Of a stretch of 10,041 nucleotides of DNA, positions 1 through 7,249 are shown one piece after another (position 1 is the stretch's first letter; every line of letters begins with the position of its first letter). The stretch covers positions 1 to 10,041 of the forward strand of contig JAKISY010000137.1 in assembly GCA_021648365.1 (NCBI GenBank). The letters run 5' to 3'. The notes beneath the pieces are model-generated. The model had not been told where the DNA came from, did no database searches, and saw only the letters and a list, made by a program, of their open reading frames with translations. This DNA is from Verrucomicrobiales bacterium (GTDB taxonomy: Bacteria; Verrucomicrobiota; Verrucomicrobiia; Verrucomicrobiales; DEV007). Position numbers and translations under genes: made by a program.

Positions 1-3000
1 TCACTGTATCCACATAAATCAGGTCATTCCCCATGCCTCCATCTACAGTGTTACTCATCAAACCACCATCAACCCCCTCAGCGACCAGTTCTAGCACATC
101 ATTACCATCGCCACCAATAAGCTGATTGTTCTGTATCTCAGCTTGCTCCACAACATTTACCACTTCCACGTTATTTACAATTGCACTTTGATTAGAATTG
201 TAATCTCCCGAATCAGCCCAAGCAACAGCACGAGCGGCAGCAGAACTAACGGGACCTCCAAAGCTACCAATTGTAAGCGTCGTTGTTGCAATGGCTTCAC
301 CAATAGCTCCAGCTTCGATTCTCAGGGTGTCATTACCTTCACCTCCAATCAATGTGTTATTGCTAGCAAATGAGAATGCTGAAGCCTCGGCTCCAGCATA
401 CACCTCAGCTGTTGCAACAGCACTAGCATACGCACTACCGCCGCCGATATAAAACTCGCTGTATGCTTCCGCATTAGCACCAGCTTCTGAACCAGCATAA
501 GATCGGGCTGTAGCATCACTAAGCACCGTCACACTCAGAGAATCATCCCCGCCACCTCCATCAAGGTAATTGCCCTCAGCATAACTCCCAGCAGAAGCCT
601 GTGAACTTACCGACGCATTTGCGTAAGCATTCGCATCCGCAAATGCATATTGAGATGTATCAAATACTTCATCCTGGTCAAATGCCTGCGCAAACGCATA
701 CACATCCGCGGCAGCCGTTGAACTCACCGACAGCACATCATTGCCATCACCTCCACTTAGACTATCCCCCATCAACACGTTAGCGTTGGCATACGATTTT
801 GCACTCGCATCAGCGTTCGCATTGGCATTGGCCTGCCCACTATCATCAGAATCCGAATCATTAGCATAACTATTAGCACTCACGGCCAAAGTATCGTCAC
901 CATCGCCACCAAAAAGCTGGGCACCATTGGAGTAAGCTCTGGCGGTCGCATTGCCGCTGCTATCATCGGAGGACAGCGTCAAATTGTCATTGCCCGCCCC
1001 ACCATCCAAGGTATTGGCTCCACCTCCCAGCGAGTTGCTTCCAGCCGCATATCCGTCATCACTGGTCGCTGTCACGCTCAAGGTATCATTGCCATCACCG
1101 CCATTCAGCGAATTACCTGTGGCTTCCGCCTCGTCCCCGTTGCCAATCGCACTCACCGACAGACTGTCGTTACCCTCTCCACCGAGCACAGTATTGTCAT
1201 TCGCCGTCGAACCCGTCGCCGTAACGATCAGCGTATCATCCCCAGCACCCGCGTCCATCAAGTTGGAATTCGCCTCGGCGACATAAGTTCCATAGTTCGC
1301 CGTGCTCTCAGCCGAGATGATCATGGTATCGTTGCCATCACCACCAGTCAGCGTATTATTATTGGCATAAGCACTGCCGAGAGCCACTGCACTGATCGTC
1401 AGCACATCAGCAAAGTTGCCCGCCCCGCCATTCAAAACATTATTAAATAGTCTGGCTTGTCCCGTATTACCCAAAACACTCGCATTGACCCGCAGCGTAT
1501 CACTGCCACTGCCACCCTCAAGAGTATTGTTCCTAGCATTAGCATTCACCGGACCGGTGTTGGAGTTATTGGTAGCAGTCACACTCAGATTATCATTTTC
1601 CGCCCCGCCATCAAGTGAGTTGCTGGTCGCGGTGAGATACACACTGGCTCCATTCGTAAGCGTAGCGCTCACCTCTAGCCTATCCACACCGTCCCCCCCC
1701 ATCAAAGTATTATTTCTTGCACTAACCGAACCCGTATTACCGCTGCCGCTGCCACTTACTGATACCGACAGCCTATCGTCGTCATTACCTCCAGTAAGAA
1801 AATTACCATTCGCTTGCGCAGTAAGGTTTCCGTCGGCATTCACTTGCCCTTGCGCTTGCACGCTCAAAACATCTGCCCCATCTTGCCCCTGAAGCCAGTT
1901 ATTACTAGCAGTCGATCCAATCGAGATCACTTCAAGTGTGTCATTGCCGCTGCCCCCATCCAAGGTATTGTCATCGGCAGAGGAATTGGCATAACCAGCG
2001 ACTGATTCAGCTTTCACCAAAAGCTTGTCATCGCCGCCGCCACCAAGTAGTGAGTTACTATCGGCACTGGCACTGGCTCTACCTTCACCGTCCAAAGAGT
2101 TGGCATAAGCAGACACCGTAAGCACATCGGCTCCGTCACCGCCTTCAAGAGTATTATACCCAGCAGCAGAACGACTCTCCACTACTACTTCTCCGCCTAT
2201 AAAGGCTGAACCCGTCGATTTGCTCACCGCGCTAATGCTCAGGGTATCATTCCCACTGCCACCACTGAGCAAATTGCCGCCACCTTCATTATAACCAGCA
2301 TAAGCCTTGGATGCAGCGTAGGCAAAATCACTCGAAAATGCCTCGGCACCAGCTTGCGCTTCAATCGCGAGCACATCATTACCGTCACCACCTAACATGA
2401 TATTTTCACCGGCATGCGCAACCCCGAATGCTACAGCAACATCTGGATCTGTCCCTGCAAAAACTCCAAAAACCCTCGAATTTGCCTCAGCATAACCCGC
2501 CGCCCGGATGCTCAGTGTATCGTTCCCATTACCCCCATCAAGCGTATTGCCATTAACCACGCCATAACCGACTCCAAAAGCATTGCTCTCTCCATCAAAA
2601 GGATCGACCTCTCCATAAAGTTGCGCCGTTGCCTGACTTGCCATGTTAGCCTCTGCAGAGACACTCAATAAATCATCTCCATCCCCCGCTTTAAGAAAAT
2701 TATATTGCACCACAGAAGCCGCAAGGCCAACAACACCCGCAGAAGCATAGGTCCCCTTCGCTTCACCCGAGACATCCGCCTGCACATCGATCACCAACTG
2801 ATCTGCCCCAGAAGCTGCATAGAGGTAATTGCCATCCGCAATTCCAAATGCAGAACTATACGCTTTTGCATCCATTCCACCGCCTTCGCCATAAGCTTTT
2901 GGATCCACATTAACTGTCGATGTCACATCGACATCAATACCCAATTGGTCGTTTCCATCTCCCCCTAACAAAACATTGTCTCTAGCTTCACCGTAAGCCG

Positions 3001-3781
3001 CGCCAATAGACTCTAGTCCCACCAGCGGACCAGCTCCACTATAAACAAACGAGTCCGACGCTTTCACCAGCAAAGTATCATCTCCACCGAGAGCATTGAG
3101 CGTATTGCCACTGTTGTAGCCCAGCAACACATCATCACATTCCGTGCCAGTGATCGTGCTTCCTCCTGCCTGAGAACCTATAAAAACTGTGCCATTCGTG
3201 CAACTGGCAGCAGTCGCAACCCCCACAGCTGGTTCATCAGGCGTATCCACAGCGACTTCCACCGCAACAAAAGGCTCAACAAAAACAAAAGCATCGCCGA
3301 TCAACAATCCATCCACTCCCGGGCGACCAAACAGACTCAACAAACTTTGCTGCACGGGTTCTGGCAACAAATTTTGCATGAATAAATTATTCAAATCTAA
3401 AACAGGTTCATAAAATGGAGCTCCAACGCCATGACCATCTTCCCCCCCATGCCCAGCGACCACATTATTACCCAGTAAAATTCCCTGATACGAAGTAAAA
3501 GAGTTCTCCGCCGAAATCACCGTGCCAACTCCGTCCACCGATACTTCGATGCCGCCATCTTCGCCCACCACACTAGGATCGTTTGCACCCACTAGAGTGA
3601 CCCATGTCCCATCAGACAACATCACCACCAAATCCGTGCCACTTGGCAAAATAATCACCGCAGGATTATCCGCATCTGGGGTCAGATGAATCTTCTCACC
3701 TGACTTAACTTGAATATCTTCGCCGCTTTTGACTTCGACTTCCTTCGTAGCGCCGTCTTTGGATGTGATGGTAACTTTCAT
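1..3781 (-). CDS. Large RTX-type calcium-binding repeat protein, probable type I-secreted surface/adhesin-like protein (3'-truncated by the window)
   Basis: An uninterrupted minus-strand frame runs from an ATG at 3781 off the left edge (1260 codons visible). There is no Sec signal peptide. Residues 1-65 form a beta-rich, charged module (starts MKVTITSKDG; contains GTDLVVMLSDGTWVTL at 48-63). It resembles the prefix domain of BapA-like biofilm proteins, a family resemblance judged from memory. Residues about 66-210 are a low-complexity linker. From about residue 226 there are 27 units of the form N-x-L-x-GGxGNDxLxVxA, a canonical RTX nonapeptide that binds Ca2+ and folds as a beta-roll after export. 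They are separated by Ala/Ser/Asn/Tyr-rich stretches instead of being stacked back to back. RTX proteins are normally exported by type I secretion using a C-terminal signal, which would lie outside this window. No clear Shine-Dalgarno precedes the ATG. The RTX assignment is firm; the adhesin or matrix role is inferred. A long extracellular enzyme with a C-terminal catalytic domain is not excluded. Confidence 0.88.
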   Translation of the reverse strand, partial: MKVTITSKDGATKEVEVKSGEDIQVKSGEKIHLTPDADNPAVIILPSGTDLVVMLSDGTWVTLVGANDPSVVGEDGGIEVSVDGVGTVISAENSFTSYQGILLGNNVVAGHGGEDGHGVGAPFYEPVLDLNNLFMQNLLPEPVQQSLLSLFGRPGVDGLLIGDAFVFVEPFVAVEVAVDTPDEPAVGVATAASCTNGTVFIGSQAGGSTITGTECDDVLLGYNSGNTLNALGGDDTLLVKASDSFVYSGAGPLVGLESIGAAYGEARDNVLLGGDGNDQLGIDVDVTSTVNVDPKAYGEGGGMDAKAYSSAFGIADGNYLYAASGADQLVIDVQADVSGEAKGTYASAGVVGLAASVVQYNFLKAGDGDDLLSVSAEANMASQATAQLYGEVDPFDGESNAFGVGYGVVNGNTLDGGNGNDTLSIRAAGYAEANSRVFGVFAGTDPDVAVAFGVAHAGENIMLGGDGNDVLAIEAQAGAEAFSSDFAYAASKAYAGYNEGGGNLLSGGSGNDTLSISAVSKSTGSAFIGGEVVVESRSAAGYNTLEGGDGADVLTVSAYANSLDGEGRASASADSNSLLGGGGDDKLLVKAESVAGYANSSADDNTLDGGSGNDTLEVISIGSTASNNWLQGQDGADVLSVQAQGQVNADGNLTAQANGNFLTGGNDDDRLSVSVSGSGSGNTGSVSARNNTLMGGDGVDRLEVSATLTNGASVYLTATSNSLDGGAENDNLSVTATNNSNTGPVNANARNNTLEGGSGSDTLRVNASVLGNTGQARLFNNVLNGGAGNFADVLTISAVALGSAYANNNTLTGGDGNDTMIISAESTANYGTYVAEANSNLMDAGAGDDTLIVTATGSTANDNTVLGGEGNDSLSVSAIGNGDEAEATGNSLNGGDGNDTLSVTATSDDGYAAGSNSLGGGANTLDGGAGNDNLTLSSDDSSGNATARAYSNGAQLFGGDGDDTLAVSANSYANDSDSDDSGQANANANADASAKSYANANVLMGDSLSGGDGNDVLSVSSTAAADVYAFAQAFDQDEVFDTSQYAFADANAYANASVSSQASAGSYAEGNYLDGGGGDDSLSVTVLSDATARSYAGSEAGANAEAYSEFYIGGGSAYASAVATAEVYAGAEASAFSFASNNTLIGGEGNDTLRIEAGAIGEAIATTTLTIGSFGGPVSSAAARAVAWADSGDYNSNQSAIVNNVEVVNVVEQAEIQNNQLIGGDGNDVLELVAEGVDGGLMSNTVDGGMGNDLIYVDTV
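2..3112 (-). repeat. Array of 27 widely spaced RTX units within the large protein
   Basis: Each unit reads approximately N-[TSVLF]-L-x-G-G-x-G-N-D-x-L-x-V-x-A. Examples are NTLDGGNGNDTLSIRA (about 2509-2555), NSLNGGDGNDTLSVTA (about 1075-1115) and NQLIGGDGNDVLELVA (about 85-131). Degenerate units include YAASGADQLVIDV (about 2790-2835), NDDDRLSVSV (about 1762-1803) and one with a two-residue insertion, GGAGNFADVLTISA (about 1393-1440). Unit-to-unit distance is roughly 21-35 residues in the middle of the array (about 885-2160). It widens to about 40-79 residues towards both ends, where the spacers become alternating Ala-rich runs such as ANANADASAKSYANA. Positions were read by eye and are approximate. 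Confidence 0.85.
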
Positions 3782-4094
3782 GATATTTTTCGGGGATTAG
3801 TTTATTAAAGTTGGATAAAAAAGTGGTGACTTCAGTTTCACAATACATCGACTAACAGCTGATTGTGAATAAGTTGCAAAGGCTGCGCTGATAAAAAATC
3901 GGTAGTTAAAATTGATGTGATCGGGAGAAATTTAAGGGGAAATAATAGTGCAAAAAAAAACTTAAAAAAGGTTGCTAGACCTTTATGCCCTTATTTAACA
4001 AGACTGGCAAGAAAAAAATAGAGAAATATCTTTTTTTTAACCGCTGTCTAAATGAATCTGCTAATCCGTTCCGTCTCCTGCTCAGCATACCCTC

Positions 4095-4114
4095 GGCGGG
4101 TGAGGACACCCACC
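4095..4114. repeat. GGGTG/CACCC short hairpin repeat
   Basis: GGCGGGTG (4095-4102), loop AGGA (4103-4106) and CACCCACC (4107-4114) form an 8-bp stem with a single mismatch. It is flanked by CCTC on the left and CTAC on the right. There is no T-tract after it on either strand, so it is unlikely to be an intrinsic terminator. It looks like a dispersed palindromic intergenic element; only one copy is in the window, so its multiplicity is inferred from memory of similar elements in other genomes. Confidence 0.5.
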
Positions 4115-4422
4115 CTACAAACTTAAGTTTCTCAATGTGTAACAGCTTTTCAAGCTGTGCTCCCTACCTACTACAACAGCTTACAAAGCCGTTGCACATT
4201 ATTTTCACATCCCTCTTCCCATCAACCATCATCAATCGCTACTCGACAATCGACAATCATCCCCCTTCTGTGTATCCCGTCCCAGCCACATCCCCAAACA
4301 CCAAGCAATACCATTGCGTCCCGCATCCCCCCGCATAATTCCTTCTCTCACTTCTGCGCCTTTCCTCGTTTTTTACGGCTAAAGCTTTCTTCAACCCTCA
4401 TCAATCCGATCCCACATTCAAT

Positions 4423-4456
4423 TTCCGTGTCCTTCCGTGCTTTTCCGTGGTCAAAA
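4423..4456 (+). repeat. Period-10 TTCCGTG intergenic repeat, copy A
   Basis: Three TTCCGTG units start at 4423, 4433 and 4443, exactly 10 bases apart, followed by GTCAAAA. It sits just downstream of the stop of the first CapK-type gene. The layout (three near-identical 7-mers then a GGT-AAA tail) matches the copies at about 7147-7180 and 8495-8523. Confidence 0.6.
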
Positions 4457-4484
4457 CCTCTTCATCCCAATCCCCGGCACCTCC

Positions 4485-5648
4485 TTACACCTCACAGATC
4501 GAATGATAAAACTTTCCATTCTCCCCTTTAGCAATCTCATCCATGTAATCCATCTTCAAGCCCTCCGGCAAATAGCCAAAATGATTGAGAAAAATCGCCT
4601 TCACCTCTTCATCCAAAGGCTGTGCAGCATGGATCCGAACCGTGAAGTCCTCAACCGAATGCTGCACCACCTGATATTGACGCATACCTGGCAAATCTCG
4701 CAGATCGTAGGAAATATCCGCAAACAAGTGACGCTTGCCATCACGATGCACCAGCGCCCCTCGCACCTTACCATAGATACTACGCAAAGCCGGCAGTGCC
4801 GTCTTGCCACAAGGACAAGCCCCCTTGACCGCATAATCCCCTATCTCATAACGGATAAAGGGCGAACGTCGATTCACATAGTCCGTGATCACCACCCGAC
4901 CACGCTCGCCGTCCTCCGCAGGTGCGTCCTCATTCTCTTTCAGCACCTCCACCCCTAAACGATGAGCCATGATGTGATGGAAATCCGGCTCATGCTGACA
5001 CTGCGCCGCGATCATGCCAAACTCCATCGAGCTGTAGGAAGTCCAAATTTTGGCATTGGGAAACGCCTGCTGTACCCGTTCTCTCTGAAAAGGCTCCACA
5101 TTCTCCGAAAACAAACCAAAGCGCTCAATAAAAGAAACATCTATGCCGCGCTCTAAAATTTCCTGAGCCAACATATCGGCATTACTAGGGTAGGTAGTGA
5201 TCGCAGTGATCTGCCCTTCCCTCCGCCGTTGCAGTATATACTCGATCTGCTGTGCAATCGGAGACTTCACATCCATCAAATCAGGATCCGCTTTTTCTCG
5301 ATCGCTCTGCGTCCTTTTATAAACCATCCGCAGACAACGCATCTTACCACCCAAAGCTTTGATAAAAGCTTGCGTATCGGCCTGGCTCATCGCCCTTCTT
5401 CGGGGCGAATGAATATAGCGCACCGGCACTCCTGTCGATCCCGAAGTCTTGCCATTATGCGACTGTCCATTGAGAATCGCATCATTATTCTCCAGAAAGG
5501 TCTTACGATCCAAGATCGGCACTTGATCCTGCCCTGCCAACCACTGTTTATAAAAAGCATTATTCAGACGCGCATATTCTGCAATTTTCAGAAAATGCTC
5601 ACGCGCATAAGGTCGCTCTTGAAAAGATAAAGGTACCTGCATCGTCAT
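4485..5648 (-). CDS. PaaK/CapK-family adenylate-forming enzyme (phenylacetate-CoA ligase-like), paralog 1
   Basis: The 387-residue product belongs to the ANL-type phenylacetate-CoA ligase/CapK group, which activates a carboxylate with ATP as acyl-adenylate. Visible motifs from the chosen start are the phosphate-binding loop TSGSTG (68-73), YSSMEFG (205-211), GRVVITDYVNRRSPFIRYEI (250-269) followed by GD (adenylate/ribose binding), CPCGK (278-282), and a C-terminal GENGK with the presumed catalytic Lys379. Length is usual for the family. The start at 5648 (MTMQVPLSF) is preferred over a GTG at 5717. It aligns with the start of the neighbouring paralog, has AGGA just upstream, and the 23 extra codons would mostly read through intergenic DNA, the first few inside the repeat at 5707-5838; ATG 5642 is an equally good alternative. 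The substrate cannot be read from sequence. CapK members occur in capsule and exopolysaccharide loci, which fits the glycosyltransferase nearby. Probably co-transcribed with, or an independent duplicate of, the gene at 5876-7051. Confidence 0.87.
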   Translation of the reverse strand: MTMQVPLSFQERPYAREHFLKIAEYARLNNAFYKQWLAGQDQVPILDRKTFLENNDAILNGQSHNGKTSGSTGVPVRYIHSPRRRAMSQADTQAFIKALGGKMRCLRMVYKRTQSDREKADPDLMDVKSPIAQQIEYILQRRREGQITAITTYPSNADMLAQEILERGIDVSFIERFGLFSENVEPFQRERVQQAFPNAKIWTSYSSMEFGMIAAQCQHEPDFHHIMAHRLGVEVLKENEDAPAEDGERGRVVITDYVNRRSPFIRYEIGDYAVKGACPCGKTALPALRSIYGKVRGALVHRDGKRHLFADISYDLRDLPGMRQYQVVQHSVEDFTVRIHAAQPLDEEVKAIFLNHFGYLPEGLKMDYMDEIAKGENGKFYHSICEV

Positions 5649-5706
5649 AAATTCCTGTTTATTATCACCGTTTTTCCACCTGACATATCCCCACAATCCA
5701 AAAAAT

Positions 5707-5838
5707 ATTTCAACCACTGATCACACTGATTGTCACTGATGAAAAAGATGAAATAAGTCGTAGGATTATTATAAATCAGTGTTTCCTAGTGTCCATTTGA
5801 CTCCGTCTATCTCCGCTTCGCTACGGTTGTGGTTAAAT
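5707..5838. repeat. Composite inverted intergenic repeat, copy B (CACTGAT half plus TCCGTG-like half)
   Basis: The spacer between the two CapK genes begins with ATTTCAACCAC (5707-5717) and ends with GTGGTTAAAT (5829-5838), an imperfect terminal inverted repeat with exact AACCAC/GTGGTT cores. Inside, CACTGAT-type units recur at about 10-base steps (5715-5740). CACTGAT (5734-5740) is mirrored by ATCAGTG (5775-5781). The right half contains diverged TCCGTC/TCCGC units. An 18-base stretch, AATATTTCAACCACTGAT (5704-5721), is repeated exactly at 7078-7095. No transposase is present; it resembles a non-autonomous, MITE-like or REP-like element. Confidence 0.55.
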
Positions 5839-5875
5839 TCTTCTTCCTCCAAAAAACGGTCGCGTCTACGCCCCC

Positions 5876-7051
5876 TTATTTTTTCACCTGACAAATCGAA
5901 TACTGATATTTTCCATTTTCTCCACATGGGATTTCCTCAACGAAATCCACCCGCATCTCATCGGGCGCATAAGCGAGAAAGTCTTGCAATGCCAAAAGTG
6001 CCCGTGCTTTCAAATTCAAAGCGTCAGCATCCACCCCATCCTCACATTCGATCTTGATCACGAAACTCTCCAATGCCTCCTGCACCACCTGATAGCGCCT
6101 CACCCCTGGCAAATCTCGAATCGCCATCAATACCCTGAAAGCATTCAAATATTCTCCCGAACGGTGGATCAAAGAACCCATCACCCTCCCTTGCACCTGA
6201 CTCAAAGCTGGCAAAGCGATCTTGCCACAAGGACAATCCCCTCGAACAGCAAAATCTCCAATATCATAACGAATGAAAGGACAGCGGCGATTAAAATAAT
6301 CCGTGATCACCACCCTGCCTCGAACCCCATCAGGACAAGGCTGATCATTTTCATCAAGAATTTCCACCCCCAAGCGATGCGCCATGAGATGCTGGAAACT
6401 CGGCTGATGAGGACACATCAAAGAAATATAACCAAATTCCATAGAAGAATAAGTCGTCCAAATCTTAGCCGCAGGAAAAGCCTGGCGAATATAAACCGCC
6501 TGATGCTCCTCATAGCTCTCGCCATACAAACCCAAACGCTGGATATGCGACATATCCCACCCTTGTTCAAGGATCGTCCGCGCCAAAATTTCCGCATTAC
6601 CAGGGTACGTCGTCAGTGCCACCGCCCCCAACTCACGATAACGCCGCTGGATCAACTGCAATTGCTCATCCAGAGGCATCCTGATGTCAAAATTCGACTG
6701 CCCCTCACCACTACTACTAGGATTCACCAAAATCGTCACCGGCAAATACCCTCCCAACCAGCGTGCAAACATAGCACCATCTTTCTGATGTAAGCTTACC
6801 CGCTCAGCAGACTGATGCACCCTCACCTTATGACCACTCGAACCCGAAGTCGTGCAAGTGACCTCATGACCATTGAGGATCTCGTCATTGTGAGCCATGA
6901 AAGTCTGCCGATCCATGATCGGCACCTCCCCCGCATCTGCTAACCACCTCCGATAAAAAGGATGGTAATCTCTGACATGACTGACGATGGCAGCAAAGTG
7001 CTTCGCCGCGTAAGGGCGTTGCTCAAAAGTCGCTGGAATCTTCAAATTCAA
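5876..7051 (-). CDS. PaaK/CapK-family adenylate-forming enzyme (phenylacetate-CoA ligase-like), paralog 2
   Basis: The 391-residue product is collinear with the enzyme at 4485-5648. It shows TSGSSG (68-73) as the phosphate loop, YSSMEFG (201-207), GRVVITDYFNRRCPFIRYDI (245-264) followed by GD, CPCGK (273-277) and a terminal GENGK with presumed catalytic Lys381. All key motifs are intact, so both copies look functional. The two proteins differ most in the segment after the phosphate loop (about residues 75-135), the likely acyl-substrate side, so substrates may differ (inference). The only available start is TTG: 7051, or TTG 7045, which aligns exactly with ATG 5642 of the paralog; an in-frame TAG lies just upstream and no ATG fits. 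There is no strong ribosome-binding site, only a GAG 7-9 bases ahead. It is divergent from the glycosyltransferase at 7250, with a repeat-filled spacer between them. Confidence 0.86.
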   Translation of the reverse strand: MNLKIPATFEQRPYAAKHFAAIVSHVRDYHPFYRRWLADAGEVPIMDRQTFMAHNDEILNGHEVTCTTSGSSGHKVRVHQSAERVSLHQKDGAMFARWLGGYLPVTILVNPSSSGEGQSNFDIRMPLDEQLQLIQRRYRELGAVALTTYPGNAEILARTILEQGWDMSHIQRLGLYGESYEEHQAVYIRQAFPAAKIWTTYSSMEFGYISLMCPHQPSFQHLMAHRLGVEILDENDQPCPDGVRGRVVITDYFNRRCPFIRYDIGDFAVRGDCPCGKIALPALSQVQGRVMGSLIHRSGEYLNAFRVLMAIRDLPGVRRYQVVQEALESFVIKIECEDGVDADALNLKARALLALQDFLAYAPDEMRVDFVEEIPCGENGKYQYSICQVKK

Positions 7052-7080
7052 ATTGAACTCACACTACACTATAAAATAAT

Positions 7081-7180
7081 ATTTCAACCACTGATGAGCT
7101 GATTTAGAATAGCAGCTATTCGCTAATTTCATCAAACTTCTTTCTTATCCGCGTGCATCCGTGCTATCCGCGGTTAAACT
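7081..7180. repeat. Composite intergenic repeat, copy C, in the divergent CapK/glycosyltransferase spacer
   Basis: The left end ATTTCAACCACTGAT matches copy B. The right end has ATCCGCG (7147), ATCCGTG (7157) and ATCCGCGG (7166) spaced 10 and 9 bases, then TTAAACT. A perfect small hairpin GAATAG-CAG-CTATTC lies at 7107-7121. Because this element fills most of the 198-base divergent spacer, the promoters for both flanking genes must lie in or around it; I see no clear sigma-70 boxes. Confidence 0.55.
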
Positions 7181-7249
7181 CTTTTGATTCAGGTTATCTA
7201 TGACTTAGCTAGTATTGCCTGTTCACACTTTGCCGTCCTCACTTTCAAC

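Larger units (their letters stand above)
3782..4484. other. Gene-free spacer between the RTX gene and the CapK pair
   Basis: About 700 bases with no credible gene. The part next to the RTX gene (3782-4050) is AT-rich with A and T runs and must hold that gene's promoter and leader on the minus strand. I could not pick a convincing -35/-10 pair or a ribosome-binding site. The middle and left-hand part is C/T-rich, with a hairpin (4095-4114), a loose heptamer-like run of ATC-containing units (about 4221-4262, including a direct CGACAAT CGACAAT) and a period-10 TTCCGTG element (4423-4456). Open frames here (for example 3985-4338 plus) cross these repeats and have no protein-like composition. Confidence 0.7.

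Noticed and set aside
143..3413. Numerous plus-strand open frames rich in Pro, Ser, His and Leu (for example 951-1286 and 1416-1892)
   Set aside because: They are antisense shadows of the RTX repeat gene: their PSPP and LSLP patterns are the reverse complement of GGDGND and SVSA codons.
4221..4262. Possible CRISPR-like or regulatory tandem array in the ATC-rich run
   Set aside because: The units are short, irregular and without spacers; this is a low-complexity tract.
3985..4531. Plus-strand open frames in the spacer (3985-4338 and 4157-4531)
   Set aside because: They run across the hairpin and period-10 repeat, have no protein-like composition, and lack ribosome-binding sites.
5712..5781. 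CACTGAT/ATCAGTG inverted repeat as an intrinsic terminator for the upstream CapK gene
   Set aside because: The arms are 34 bases apart and no G/C-rich stem with a following T-run is formed; it fits the intergenic repeat family better.
4437..6793. Plus-strand frames such as 4437-4958, 5229-5630 and 5984-6793
   Set aside because: They lie antisense to the two CapK-type genes, whose motifs are unambiguous, and have His/Arg/Leu-rich shadow compositions.
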